The notes: a model not told the origin generated them from the sequence alone. A DNA stretch of 64,000 nt from Thiobacillus denitrificans (GCA_002343685.1 DDRS01000040.1:60578-124577), one strand, 5' to 3'. Counted from the stretch's first letter, positions 52,846 to 63,573 are shown. Numbers and translations are program-made.

Positions 52846-53626
52846 GCAGGCTATCGAAAATCTGGGCAATCACACCATACAGGGCGTCTGGCGCATCGGC
52901 TTCGCCAGTCGTTTCTTCCTGTCGATGCTGCTGCATTCGGGAACCGCGTTTCGCCGCTTTGGCTTGACCATCCGCGAGATGTACTTCACCGGGGTGCTCT
53001 CGCTCATCATCATCCTGGTGTCGGGCTTGTTTGTCGGCATGGTGCTCGGCCTGCAGGGCTATGAAACCCTGCAGCGCTACGGCTCGGAGTCGGCGTTAGG
53101 CACGTTGGTGGCGCTGTCCCTGGTGCGCGAGCTGGGGCCGGTGCTGGCCGGGCTGCTGTTCGCCAGCCGCGCCGGGTCGGCCATCACCGCGGAAATCGGC
53201 CTGATGAAGGCAACCGAGCAGTTGTCGGCGATGGAAATGATGGCTGTCGATCCGATCGCTCGCGTGGTGGCGCCACGCTTCTGGGCTGGGGTGATTTCGA
53301 TGCCGCTGCTGGCGGCATTGTTCTCGGCCATGGGCGTGCTGGGCGGCTACCTGGTCGGTGTGAAGCTGATCGGCGTGGACGAAGGATCGTTCTGGTCGCA
53401 GATGCAGGGGGCTGTCGATTTCGAGCAGGACATCCTGAACGGCGTCATCAAGAGTGTCGTGTTCGGTATTGCCGTCACCACCATCGCGCTGTTCGAGGGC
53501 TATGATGCGCCGCCTACCGCCGAAGGCGTGTCGGGCGCCACCACGCGCACCGTCGTGACCTCCAGCCTGGTCGTGCTGGCACTGGATTTTATCTTGACTG
53601 CATTCATGTTCCGGGGACTCAATTAA
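52838..53626 (+). CDS. mlaE: Phospholipid transport permease MlaE
   Basis: A 262-residue MlaE/YrbE permease with about five transmembrane helices. Family motifs: LGTLVALSLVRELGPVLAGLLFASRAGSA, MKATEQLSAMEMMAVDPI and PRFWAGVISMPLLAALF. GTG 52838 is the likely start with GGGAG upstream; the frame extends upstream inside mlaF. It forms the Mla complex with MlaF, MlaD and MlaB. Confidence 0.95.
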   Translation: MLKQAIENLGNHTIQGVWRIGFASRFFLSMLLHSGTAFRRFGLTIREMYFTGVLSLIIILVSGLFVGMVLGLQGYETLQRYGSESALGTLVALSLVRELGPVLAGLLFASRAGSAITAEIGLMKATEQLSAMEMMAVDPIARVVAPRFWAGVISMPLLAALFSAMGVLGGYLVGVKLIGVDEGSFWSQMQGAVDFEQDILNGVIKSVVFGIAVTTIALFEGYDAPPTAEGVSGATTRTVVTSSLVVLALDFILTAFMFRGLN

Positions 53627-54094
53627 ATGAACAGGACCGTACTCGATTTCTGGGTGGGATTATTCGTCATCGCGGGCATCGGCGCGTTGCTGTTCCTGGC
53701 GCTCAAGGTTGGCAGCATGAGTACCGTAAATTCTGCAGACAGCTATGAAGTCATTGCCGACTTCCAGAACATCGGCGGCCTCAAACCTCGTGCACCAGTC
53801 AAAAGCGCGGGGGTGGTCGTGGGCAGGGTGGCGGATATCCGCTTTGACAATGAAAAATACGAAGCTGCCGTCACGCTTCGCCTGGACAAGCGCTATGCTT
53901 TCCCTAAGGATACTTCAGCGGCCATCATGACTTCGGGCCTGCTGGGCGAGCAATATGTCGGGCTGGAAGCCGGCGGCGACAGCCAGAAACTGAAAGACAA
54001 GGATCGGATCCTGATCACGCAGGACGCGGTGGTACTGGAAAATCTGATCGGCCAATTTTTATACGGTAAGGCTCAAGAAGGGGCGCCAAAATGA
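53627..54094 (+). CDS. mlaD: Mce-domain phospholipid carrier MlaD
   Basis: A 155-residue MlaD with one N-terminal helix (about 7-27) and a single MCE domain (about 37-118: YEVIADFQNIGGLKPRAPVKSAGVVVG). It forms a hexameric ring that carries lipids across the periplasm. ATG 53627 directly follows the mlaE stop. Its stop overlaps the TolC-family gene (ATGA), which sits where many betaproteobacteria carry mlaA. Confidence 0.95.
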   Translation: MNRTVLDFWVGLFVIAGIGALLFLALKVGSMSTVNSADSYEVIADFQNIGGLKPRAPVKSAGVVVGRVADIRFDNEKYEAAVTLRLDKRYAFPKDTSAAIMTSGLLGEQYVGLEAGGDSQKLKDKDRILITQDAVVLENLIGQFLYGKAQEGAPK

Positions 54095-55452
54095 CACGCA
54101 ACACTCTGACCCGCACACTCCTGGCAGCTGGCATGCTGCTGACCGCTCTGCCTGGCGAGGCCGAGACCATCAACTTGCAGCAGGCTGTGGAAATGAGCCT
54201 GGCAGCCGATCCGCGCATCAAGGAACGCGAGCAGGTAGTCGAAGCCGCACGCGGCATGGTGCAGGAGGTTCAAGGGAATGCCGGCTGGCGGCTCAGCGCC
54301 AATGCATTCGTCGGGCTGGCACCGCAAGTCGAAGGCGGGTTTTATCAGGGCGGGAGCTTTAGCGGGACCGTGCCGCGCACCGATGGAGACGAATTCCATG
54401 GCTTGTCCGATTGGACGCACCTCGATTTCGCGCTGATCAAGCCGCTCTTCACCTTCGGCAAGATCGAACATTACGGCGAGGCCGCGCAGGGCAATGTCGA
54501 CCTCAAGCAGGGTGAACTCCGGCAAACGCGTACCAATACGGTGTACGACACCAAGCGTGCCTATTTCGGCTATCTGACCGCGCGCGATACCCGGGTTTTT
54601 CTGGAAGACATGCAGGACCGGCTGAACCAGTCCATCGAGTCGGTTCAACGTAATCTCAAGAAGGAAAACGGTGAGTCCAAGCAGTCCGACCTGTATGCGT
54701 TGCAGACTGCGAAAGGCTTGCTCTCCAAGTATGTGAATCAGGCACGTGCCGTCGAGAAAATCAGCCTGGACGGCTTGAAAGTGTTGACCGGCGTGGGCCT
54801 GAAGGAAGACCTGACCGTGGCGGACGAGCGCATCGCGCCGGTACCCTTCCCGCAGATCGATCTGGCCGAATTCCAGGCGCGCGCCCTGCAGGACCGTCCG
54901 GAAATGCAGCAGCTCGAAGCCGGGTTGCGCGCCCGCCGCGCCCTGGTGGCGGCCAAGAAGGCGGATCGCATGCCGGACGTATACGCAGGTGTGATTGGAC
55001 AGTTCAACTACGCTTCGCAGCGCGATCGTCTGGATAATCCCTACATCAACGATCCCTTCAACGGGGGCGGTCTCACGCCGGTGGTGGGCGTGAAGTGGGA
55101 TACGATCTTCGGAGCCGCTAATGCGCGCGTCAATCAGGCCCAGGCCGAGCTGGAAGCGCTCAACCACAAGAAGGCGTTTGCGGTGGCGGGTATTCCGTTC
55201 GAAGTGGGCGAAGCCTATATCAACGCCCAGGCCAACTTCAATGCGCAACGCGAACTGAGCGACGGTGCCACGGCCGCGCGGCGCTGGATGGTGGCGTCGC
55301 TGGCCGATTTGTCAGCCGGGCTGGAAAGTGCCGACAAAGTGGCCGACGCGATCAAGAGCTATGTCCTGGTGCAGACGGAATATCTGCGTACGGTGAACGA
55401 CTACAACATGAATGTGGCGCAATTGGCGCGCCTGACGGGTGAACTCAAGTAA
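54091..55452 (+). CDS. TolC-family outer membrane protein inside the mla operon
   Basis: A 453-residue exported protein with a signal peptide (about 1-24) and the TolC/OEP helical pattern: INLQQAVEMSLAADPRIKEREQVVEAARG, then long coiled-coil helices (about 195-235 and 395-450) and LVQTEYLRTVNDYNMNVAQLARLTG near the end. TolC proteins are outer-membrane exit ducts. It is translationally coupled to mlaD and followed by mlaC, so it may replace or add to MlaA as the outer-membrane partner, or serve an associated exporter. No mlaA is visible in the window. Confidence 0.9.
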   Translation: MTRNTLTRTLLAAGMLLTALPGEAETINLQQAVEMSLAADPRIKEREQVVEAARGMVQEVQGNAGWRLSANAFVGLAPQVEGGFYQGGSFSGTVPRTDGDEFHGLSDWTHLDFALIKPLFTFGKIEHYGEAAQGNVDLKQGELRQTRTNTVYDTKRAYFGYLTARDTRVFLEDMQDRLNQSIESVQRNLKKENGESKQSDLYALQTAKGLLSKYVNQARAVEKISLDGLKVLTGVGLKEDLTVADERIAPVPFPQIDLAEFQARALQDRPEMQQLEAGLRARRALVAAKKADRMPDVYAGVIGQFNYASQRDRLDNPYINDPFNGGGLTPVVGVKWDTIFGAANARVNQAQAELEALNHKKAFAVAGIPFEVGEAYINAQANFNAQRELSDGATAARRWMVASLADLSAGLESADKVADAIKSYVLVQTEYLRTVNDYNMNVAQLARLTGELK

Positions 55453-55516
55453 CGCGATCGCGTCTACTTCATAACCGATTTCCCGTATATCCATTAAATT
55501 CGAATAGGACATAGTT

Positions 55517-56149
55517 ATGTTGCGCACGTTTTTTCTGCTTCTGGCGCTGGTGTCGGGATTCAGCACCCCGGTGCTGGCCGCAGATACGCCGCCCGATGTG
55601 CTGGCGCGCAGCACCACGCAGGAAGTGCTTGCCATTCTGAAACAGGACAAGGAGATCCAGAGCGGCAACCTGAACAAGGTATACCAGCTGGTTGAAGCCA
55701 AGATCCTGCCCAATTTCGACTTCAATCGCATGACCCAGCTGGCCGTCGGCAAGCACTGGCCGCGCGCCACTGCCAACCAGAAGCAGGCGCTGGTGACCGA
55801 ATTCCGGAATCTGCTGGTGCGGACGTATTCCAGCTCGCTGACGGCCTTCACCAACCAGACAGTCGAATTCAGGCCGCTGACGATGAAGCCGGACGATACC
55901 GACGTGACTGTGCATTCTGAAATCCGCCAGCCCGGCGGGCAACCGATCCCCATCGACTACAGCATGTACAAGACCAGCTTCGGCTGGAAAGTCTACGATG
56001 TGTCGATCGACGGCGTCAGTCTGGTCACCAATTACCGCGCTTCCTTTGCCAGCACCATCCGTCAGAGCGGAATCGATGGCCTGATCAAGACTCTGGCCGA
56101 CAAGTCCGCACGCAGCGCGCCCCAGCCGGCGCCGCGCTCCGGCTCGTGA
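55517..56149 (+). CDS. mlaC: Periplasmic phospholipid carrier MlaC
   Basis: A 210-residue protein with a signal peptide (about 1-21) and the MlaC (Tgt2/Ttg2D) fold, matching NKVYQLVEAKILPNFDFNRMTQLAVGKHW and FRNLLVRTYSSSLTAF and the IDYSMYKTSFGWKVYDVSIDGVSLV region. It ferries lipid between the membranes. GGACAT precedes ATG 55517. The stop overlaps mlaB's GTG start. Confidence 0.94.
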   Translation: MLRTFFLLLALVSGFSTPVLAADTPPDVLARSTTQEVLAILKQDKEIQSGNLNKVYQLVEAKILPNFDFNRMTQLAVGKHWPRATANQKQALVTEFRNLLVRTYSSSLTAFTNQTVEFRPLTMKPDDTDVTVHSEIRQPGGQPIPIDYSMYKTSFGWKVYDVSIDGVSLVTNYRASFASTIRQSGIDGLIKTLADKSARSAPQPAPRSGS

Positions 56150-56424
56150 TCGCATGCGACGACACATGCTGTCGCATCGCCGGTGCGGTGACGGTCGACA
56201 GTGTGGGCGGTCTGCTGCGCGAATTGCAGCCCCAGCTTGCGCGCGGGGTTGAAACCCTGGATTTCAGCGAGGTCGAGACGGTCGATTCGGCTGCGCTCGC
56301 GCTCATGTTCAGCGCCATGCGGCAGGCCCGCCAGGCGAACCGTACGCTGACCTGCACCGGCCTGCCGTCCAGTTTCACCACTTTGGCGGAGCTGTACGGC
56401 GTATCGGATCTGCTGCCGACATGA
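56146..56424 (+). CDS. mlaB: STAS-domain Mla subunit MlaB
   Basis: A 92-residue single STAS domain with the core VETLDFSEVETVDSAALALMFSAMRQAR. It is the MlaB stabilising subunit for MlaFE. GTG start 56146 overlaps the mlaC stop, and its own stop overlaps the next ABC gene (ATGA). Confidence 0.88.
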   Translation: MIACDDTCCRIAGAVTVDSVGGLLRELQPQLARGVETLDFSEVETVDSAALALMFSAMRQARQANRTLTCTGLPSSFTTLAELYGVSDLLPT

Positions 56425-57329
56425 GCCAGGCGACACCCGCCATCCACGTCGACGATCTGCGCAAGCGTTTCCGCACTACCCAGGCCTTGGACGGCGTGTC
56501 GCTCGACATCCAGCCGGGCGAGTTCTTCGGCCTGCTGGGTCCCAACGGCGCCGGCAAGACGACGCTGATATCCATCCTCGCCGGGCTCACCCGTGCCGAT
56601 TCCGGCCAGGCCGCCATCATGGGCCACGACGTGGTGCGCGATTATCGCCAGGCGCGCCGGGCGCTCGGGGTAGTGCCGCAGGAATTGGTCTACGATCCCT
56701 TCTTCAATGTGCGCGAAACCCTGCGCATCCAGTCCGGCTACTTCGGGCTCAAGCACAACGACGGCTGGATCGACGAGATCATGCATCATCTCGATCTTGC
56801 CCAGCATGCCGACAAGAACACGCAAAGCCTGTCGGGCGGCATGAAGCGTCGCCTGCTGGTGGCCCAAGCGCTGGTGCACAAGCCGCCGGTCATCGTGCTC
56901 GACGAGCCGACGGCCGGGGTCGACGTCGATTTGCGCCGTTCGCTGTGGGAATTCATCAGCCGCCTCAACCGCGAGGGGCACACCATCCTGCTGACCACGC
57001 ACTACCTGGAAGAAGCCGAGGCGCTGTGCGGCCGTATTGCGATGCTGAAGAGCGGCCGGGTCGTCGCCTGCGATACCACGCGCAACCTGCTGCAATTGAC
57101 CAACGAGCATTGCGCGCAACTGCGGCTGGACAGGGACGACGTGCCAGTCGTGTGGCAGGACCGCCTGCTGCGCGACGCGGAGGGTAGCTGGCGCATCAAT
57201 TTCAGCGAGTACCTCGAACTGGAAACCCTGCTGGCCGACCTGCGCGGCGCAGGGGTGCGCGTGACCGAAATGCACTTGCAGGAACCGGATCTGGAGGATG
57301 TCTTCACGGACATCATGAAGCGCACATGA
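56421..57329 (+). CDS. ABC-2-type exporter ATPase (YadG-like)
   Basis: A 302-residue ABC ATPase with Walker A LLGPNGAGKTTL, signature LSGGMKRRLLVAQAL and Walker B VIVLDEPTAGVDVDL. The C-terminal domain fits the YadG/ABC-2 family. It pairs with the permease that overlaps it by 4 nt (ATGA). The pair lies after mlaB and before ibaG, an arrangement known in related bacteria, but the substrate is unknown. Confidence 0.92.
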   Translation: MSQATPAIHVDDLRKRFRTTQALDGVSLDIQPGEFFGLLGPNGAGKTTLISILAGLTRADSGQAAIMGHDVVRDYRQARRALGVVPQELVYDPFFNVRETLRIQSGYFGLKHNDGWIDEIMHHLDLAQHADKNTQSLSGGMKRRLLVAQALVHKPPVIVLDEPTAGVDVDLRRSLWEFISRLNREGHTILLTTHYLEEAEALCGRIAMLKSGRVVACDTTRNLLQLTNEHCAQLRLDRDDVPVVWQDRLLRDAEGSWRINFSEYLELETLLADLRGAGVRVTEMHLQEPDLEDVFTDIMKRT

Positions 57330-58081
57330 ACGGATTCTTGGCGCTGTTTTACAAGGAACTGCTGCGCTTCTGGAAAGTGGTGGTGCAGACCGTGGTCGCC
57401 CCGGTGGTGACGGCGCTGCTGTATCTCCTGATCTTCTCGCATGTTCTTGAAGCGCATGTCGAGGTCTATCCCGGCGTTTCGTACACCAGCTTCCTGGTGC
57501 CGGGGCTGGTCATGATGAGCATGCTGCAGAATGCCTTCTCCAACAGCTCGTCCAGCCTCATCCAGTCGAAGATGCAGGGCAATATCGTGTTCGTGCTGCT
57601 GCCGCCACTATCGTATCTGGAGTTCTTCCTGGCCTATCTCGGCGCGGCGATCCTGCGCGGGCTGATCGTCGGGCTCGGCGTATGGGTAGTGACCCTGTGG
57701 TACGCGCCATTTCAACTGCCGCATCCGGTTTGGCTGTTGGCGTACGCGCTGCTGGCCTGTGCCATCATGGCTGCGGTCGGCATCGTGGCGGGTATCTGGG
57801 CGGAAAAATACGACCAACTGGCGGCGTTCCAGAATTTCCTCATCCTGCCGCTCACCTTCCTGTCCGGCGTGTTCTACTCGATCCACTCGCTGCCGCCTTT
57901 CTGGCAGGCCGTGTCGCGCGTGAATCCCGTGTTCTACTTGATCGACGGCTTCCGCTATGCGTTTGTTGGTCAATCCGACACCGATCCCGGGCTCGGCCTG
58001 CTGGTCGCCGGGGCCTGCTTTGTGGCAATATCCGCCCTCACTCTGATGCTGCTGAAAAGCGGCTACAAACTCAGACACTAG
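57326..58081 (+). CDS. ABC-2-type exporter permease (YadH-like)
   Basis: A 251-residue permease with six hydrophobic segments and the ABC-2 pattern (FLVPGLVMMSMLQNAFSNSSSS and FLILPLTFLSGVFYSIHSLP). It pairs with the preceding ATPase. YadGH-type pairs have no settled substrate; an envelope lipid or polysaccharide link is possible from context. It ends 30 nt before ibaG. Confidence 0.92.
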   Translation: MNGFLALFYKELLRFWKVVVQTVVAPVVTALLYLLIFSHVLEAHVEVYPGVSYTSFLVPGLVMMSMLQNAFSNSSSSLIQSKMQGNIVFVLLPPLSYLEFFLAYLGAAILRGLIVGLGVWVVTLWYAPFQLPHPVWLLAYALLACAIMAAVGIVAGIWAEKYDQLAAFQNFLILPLTFLSGVFYSIHSLPPFWQAVSRVNPVFYLIDGFRYAFVGQSDTDPGLGLLVAGACFVAISALTLMLLKSGYKLRH

Positions 58082-58111
58082 ATTGCGAAAGACGAGCGAG
58101 GCAAGACAAGC

Positions 58112-58348
58112 ATGGTTACTCCCGACGACATCAAAGGCTGGATCACCGAGAAACTGCCGTGCGACCACATCGAACTGGACGGCGACGGCCAGCATTTCCA
58201 GGCGGTCATCGTCAGCCCGGCCTTCAGCGGCAAGAACATGATCCAGCAGCACCGGCTGGTCTATGATGCGCTGGGCACCCGCATGCACGCGCAGATCCAT
58301 GCGCTGTCGATGAAGACATACACTCCCGAAGACTGGGCCGCCCGCTGA
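58112..58348 (+). CDS. BolA-family protein IbaG
   Basis: A 78-residue BolA-like protein with the conserved C-terminal helix and FxAVIVSPAF, QQHRLVYDALG and a histidine cluster. BolA proteins bind glutaredoxin-type iron-sulfur partners, and this IbaG/YrbA form usually precedes murA. The murA start directly follows its stop with no spacer. Confidence 0.9.
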   Translation: MVTPDDIKGWITEKLPCDHIELDGDGQHFQAVIVSPAFSGKNMIQQHRLVYDALGTRMHAQIHALSMKTYTPEDWAAR

Positions 58349-59602
<1,254 letters not shown>

Positions 59603-59618
59603 ATTGACATCCCCAAGC

Positions 59619-59703
59619 CCGTTCGGGCTGAGCTTGTCGAAGCCCATGTGCCCAGTAATATGAACCTTGCAGGCAAGCCCTTCGACAGGCTCAGGGCGAA
59701 CGG
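59619..59703. repeat. REP-like inverted repeat between murA and hisG
   Basis: Two 27-nt arms (59619-59645 and 59677-59703) are inverted copies that match at about 24 of 27 positions, separated by 31 nt. The right arm contains TTCGACAGGCTCAGG, a widely repeated proteobacterial sequence related to REP elements. It can fold into a long hairpin. It may stabilise mRNA ends, or be a passenger repeat. Confidence 0.75.
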
Positions 59704-59742
59704 CAATTTTATTGAAGCGCCCTGACGGCGGAATATTCAAAC

Positions 59743-60405
59743 ATGAGCAACACCGGCATCACGCTGGCCCTGTCCAAAGGCCGCATCTTCGAAGAAACGC
59801 TGCCACTGCTGGCGGCGGCCGGCATCACGCCGACCGAGAACCCCGAGTCCTCGCGCAAACTCATCATCGGCACCAACCGTGCCGACGTGCGGCTCATCAT
59901 CGTGCGCGCGAGCGATGTGCCGACCTATGTGCAGTACGGTGCCGCCGACCTCGGCATCGCCGGCAAGGACGTGCTCAACGAACATGGCGGCAACGGCCTT
60001 TACCAGCCGCTCGACCTGCAGATCGCCAAGTGCCGCATGATGGTCGCGGTGCGCGAAGGCTACGACTATGCCGGGACGGTGAAGCAGGGCGCGCGCATCC
60101 GCGTCGCGACCAAATACGTCAATGCGGCACGTGATCACTTCGCGTCCAAGGGCGTGCACATCGACCTCATCAAGCTCTATGGCTCGATGGAGCTGGCGCC
60201 GCTGATCGGACTGTCCGACGTCATCGTCGATCTCGTTTCCACCGGCGGCACGCTCAAGGCCAACGGGCTGATTGCGGTCGAGCACATCAGCGACATCAGT
60301 TCGCGCCTGGTGGTGAATCAGGCCGCGCTCAAGCTCAAGCGGGCTCTGATCCAGCCGGTGATCGATGCGTTCGCTTCGGCTGTCGCCGCCGGCAGCGTGC
60401 GTTAA
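59743..60405 (+). CDS. hisG: ATP phosphoribosyltransferase, short form HisG
   Basis: A 220-residue catalytic subunit for the first step of histidine synthesis. It begins ITLALSKGRIFEETLPLL and has the phosphate loop DLVSTGGTLKANGL. It lacks the C-terminal regulatory domain, so it is the short form that needs HisZ, which is not in this window. It would normally be followed by hisD and other his genes; here it is followed by asnB, so the his cluster is interrupted. Confidence 0.96.
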   Translation: MSNTGITLALSKGRIFEETLPLLAAAGITPTENPESSRKLIIGTNRADVRLIIVRASDVPTYVQYGAADLGIAGKDVLNEHGGNGLYQPLDLQIAKCRMMVAVREGYDYAGTVKQGARIRVATKYVNAARDHFASKGVHIDLIKLYGSMELAPLIGLSDVIVDLVSTGGTLKANGLIAVEHISDISSRLVVNQAALKLKRALIQPVIDAFASAVAAGSVR

Positions 60406-60457
60406 GGCGTTCTGCACGCCGTGACGATCGAAACCCGCCGCATGGCAGGGAATTAGC

Positions 60458-62269
60458 ATGTGTGGGATTGCAGGCGTCGTTTCAGCCAACCCGATCGAGG
60501 CGGCCCTACTCGACGACATGGCGCGGCGACTCGCCCATCGCGGACCGGACGGGCAGGGTAGGCATGTGGCGGGCAATGTCGGCCTGTTGCATACGCGGCT
60601 AGCCATCATCGACCTGGAGGGCGGCGCGCAGCCGCTCTACAATGAGGACCGCAGCCTCGTCCTGGTCGCCAACGGCGAGATCTACAACTACCGCGAATTG
60701 CGTTCCGAACTGGAAACGCTCGGCCACCGCTTCGCCACGCATTCCGACTGCGAAACCATCCTGCATGGCTACGAGGCCTGGGGAATCGCTTTCCTCGACC
60801 GTCTGCAGGGCATGTTTGCCTTTGCGCTCCACGATGTGCAGCGTGGAGAACTGATCCTGGCGCGCGACCGGCTGGGCATCAAGCCGCTTTACTACTGCCG
60901 CGATAGCCGAGGGCTGGCGTTTGCATCCGAGATCAAGGCGCTGCTGCCCTGGTTGGGGAAACCCGAGGTCGATCCTCAGGGTCTTGCGCAACTCCTGCAG
61001 TCCAATTTCACCTGCGCGCCGCGAACGCTGCTGCAAGGCGTGGCGAAATTGCCGCCCGCGCATCTGGCCCGGATCGATACCCGTACCCTGACGATCGAAT
61101 TGCATGCCTACTGGTCGCCGTTGCAGGTCACCCCGCTCGATCTTGGCTTGAACGATGCACTGGAACGCTTCGACGTCTTGATGCAGGACGTGATGGACAT
61201 CCATATGCGTGCCGACGTCCCGCTGGGCCTGTTCCTCTCCGGGGGCGTCGATTCTTCCTTGCTGGCCGCCCTGCTGGCGCAGCGGATGGCTGAGCCCCTG
61301 CGTACGTTTTCGGTGGGCTTCCCGGGCAGTTCGGTGCACAACGAGCTTGACGCGGCACGGCGTGTCGCCGAGCAGTTCCATACCCGCCACAGCGTATTCG
61401 AGGTGAGTGCCGACGACATGCTGAATTGCCTGCCGCGCAGCGTCTGGGCGGCCGACGACCTCACTGCGGACTATGCCAATTTGCCGGTGTCGATGCTGGC
61501 CGAACAGGCTGGCACAGAACTGAAAGTCGTGTTTTCCGGCGAAGGCGGGGATGAAGTGTTCGCGGGCTACGGGCGTTATCGTTCACCCTGGGTCAAGCGA
61601 GCCTGGGCGGCGATGCGTGTCCCCGGCAGCGGCGGCTTCCGCAGCAAGGGCGTCTTCGACGGGGCTCGCCCTGCATTGTTCAGCCCCCGGCTGGCCGAAG
61701 CCTTGCCCGGCTGGCGGCAACCCTTCCAGCAGGCGTGGCAGCGCACCCCGCAGCAGTGGACACGGTTGCAGCGCATGCAATGCGTGGATCTGGAAACCTG
61801 GCTGCCGGACGACCTGCTGACCAAGGCCGACCGCATGCTGATGGCCTGGGGCATCGAAGGCCGGGTACCGTTCCTCGATCACCGGGTGGTCGAATTCGGC
61901 CTGGCGTTGCCGGACGCTTACAAGATCGAGGGGCGCACCGGCAAACGTTTCCTGCGGCTGTGGGGCGAGCGCTATCTGCCGCGCGAGCATCTATGGGCGC
62001 GCAAGAAAGGCTTTACCGTGCCGGTAAACGACTGGCTGCGCGGCGAACGGCTGCAGATGCTGCTCAAAGTCTTGCCGAACGCCGACGGGATTCGTACCTG
62101 GTTCGACCCGTCCGAGGTCCGCAAGCTGCTGCGTACACAACAGCAGGGTGGCCGGCATGGCAGTGCGATATGGACGCTGCTCAGCTTTGCCGTCTGGTAC
62201 CGCATCTTCGTCGAAGGAGAAGGAGCAAAACCCGCCGACCAGTCGGACCCGCTGGCTTTCATTGCATGA
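60458..62269 (+). CDS. asnB: Glutamine-hydrolysing asparagine synthase family (AsnB)
   Basis: A 603-residue amidotransferase. The nucleophile is Cys2 (MCGIAGVVS); the glutaminase part continues RLAHRGPDGQG and NGEIYNYREL; the synthetase part has the ATP loop LFLSGGVDSSLLAALLA (about 258-274) and FSGEGGDEVFAGYGRYR. Such genes in surface-polysaccharide or exopolysaccharide clusters can amidate sugars rather than make asparagine. It is 52 nt after hisG and 68 nt before the ligase, at the start of that cluster. Confidence 0.93.
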   Translation: MCGIAGVVSANPIEAALLDDMARRLAHRGPDGQGRHVAGNVGLLHTRLAIIDLEGGAQPLYNEDRSLVLVANGEIYNYRELRSELETLGHRFATHSDCETILHGYEAWGIAFLDRLQGMFAFALHDVQRGELILARDRLGIKPLYYCRDSRGLAFASEIKALLPWLGKPEVDPQGLAQLLQSNFTCAPRTLLQGVAKLPPAHLARIDTRTLTIELHAYWSPLQVTPLDLGLNDALERFDVLMQDVMDIHMRADVPLGLFLSGGVDSSLLAALLAQRMAEPLRTFSVGFPGSSVHNELDAARRVAEQFHTRHSVFEVSADDMLNCLPRSVWAADDLTADYANLPVSMLAEQAGTELKVVFSGEGGDEVFAGYGRYRSPWVKRAWAAMRVPGSGGFRSKGVFDGARPALFSPRLAEALPGWRQPFQQAWQRTPQQWTRLQRMQCVDLETWLPDDLLTKADRMLMAWGIEGRVPFLDHRVVEFGLALPDAYKIEGRTGKRFLRLWGERYLPREHLWARKKGFTVPVNDWLRGERLQMLLKVLPNADGIRTWFDPSEVRKLLRTQQQGGRHGSAIWTLLSFAVWYRIFVEGEGAKPADQSDPLAFIA

Positions 62270-62337
62270 AAGTCCGGAGTCGTGCGGTACTATCCACCCT
62301 GCCGGATGCACGGTGCATCCGTCGATAAAGTCTAGCG

Positions 62338-63573
62338 ATGAAATCCTTTTTCCGCCCCGCAACCTGGCCACCCGTCGTCCTCGCCTGGTCGTTCCTCCTG
62401 CTGCTGCCGTTTGGCCGTTCGTCCGAGTTGCCCGTGTTCATCATGGCCATCCTGGGCGGCATACTGATCTGGCGGCATGGCAAGCAGGTCGTGTGGGAAG
62501 GCGGCGCCAAGACCTTCAGCCTGCTGTTCCTGTGCATCTGGATTCCCATGGCGCTGTCGGTGCCGGATTCCATCTGGTTCTCTAAATCGCTCAGTACCGC
62601 GCTCACCTATCCGCGTATCTACTTTGCCGGCATCTATCTCATCTGGATGCTGCACGAAGATCGCGCGCGCCAGCGCCTGTTCAAACTGTCGGCGTGGCTG
62701 CTGCTTTTCTGGACCCTGGATGCCCTAGTCCAGGCCGCAGTGGGCTACGACCTCATCGGCTATGCCTACCCCGAACGGCTGAATGGATTGTATGGCCCGC
62801 ACGATTGGAAGCTCGGCCTCACGCTTGCCATGCTGTCGCCCATTGTGTGGGAATACGTTTCCCGTCATGGTGCCAAATGGCAACTGGCTTTGGCCTGGCT
62901 CGGCACCGCAACAGTCGTTCTGCTTGCCAGCAACCGCGAAAGCTGGATCGTCTTCGCCATTGCCACCCTGATGTGGAGTTGGGTGTACGCCAGGCGGCTG
63001 GGTTTTCATCCGGCCCGGCTATTGGTTCCCATTGTGTTGATCACCGTCGTGGCAGGGTTTGGAACCTATCAGGTCAACCCCAAGTTTGCCCAGCGCATGA
63101 ACCAGTCAATTGAAGCGATGGACTTCAGTTACGAAGGCCTGAACGCCGCCAGTTCCGAACGCCTGCATTTGTGGCGCAACGCACTCACGGTGCTGGAGCA
63201 TTATCCGGTTAACGGCGCGGGTGTCCGCGCATATCGCTATGCCTATCCCCAATTTGCCGAGGCGGGGGATCCTTTTCTTAGCCCTGACGGGACGGGGCAG
63301 ATCTATGCTCATCAATTGTTGCTTGAGGTGGGGTCTGAAACCGGCGTGATCGGTCTGACGGGACTATTGGGTTTCTTTTATGTTTTTATTCGATCGGGGC
63401 GCGGAACGGCCAATAATGATTCATTGACATGGGTAACGTGGTTGGGTGCGTTTGCATGGCTGTTTCCATTTAATACACACACTGCGCTTTATTCTGCGTA
63501 TTGGTCGTTGTTGATTGGGTGGTTGATTGCTGTTTCGTTTGCGCGTGCGCGTTATTCTGAAAATGAGTACTAA
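62338..63573 (+). CDS. O-antigen ligase/polymerase-family protein
   Basis: A 411-residue membrane protein with about 11 hydrophobic segments and a long periplasmic loop (about 245-320), typical of the WaaL/Wzy-C family. The loop has RLHLWRNALTVLEHYPVNGAGVRAY and a conserved histidine near YAHQLLLEVGSETGVIGL. It would join O-antigen to lipid A or polymerise sugar units. GC content falls in the last about 200 nt, suggesting a mosaic 3' end or island edge. Assignment is to the family; substrate unknown. Confidence 0.88.
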   Translation: MKSFFRPATWPPVVLAWSFLLLLPFGRSSELPVFIMAILGGILIWRHGKQVVWEGGAKTFSLLFLCIWIPMALSVPDSIWFSKSLSTALTYPRIYFAGIYLIWMLHEDRARQRLFKLSAWLLLFWTLDALVQAAVGYDLIGYAYPERLNGLYGPHDWKLGLTLAMLSPIVWEYVSRHGAKWQLALAWLGTATVVLLASNRESWIVFAIATLMWSWVYARRLGFHPARLLVPIVLITVVAGFGTYQVNPKFAQRMNQSIEAMDFSYEGLNAASSERLHLWRNALTVLEHYPVNGAGVRAYRYAYPQFAEAGDPFLSPDGTGQIYAHQLLLEVGSETGVIGLTGLLGFFYVFIRSGRGTANNDSLTWVTWLGAFAWLFPFNTHTALYSAYWSLLIGWLIAVSFARARYSENEY

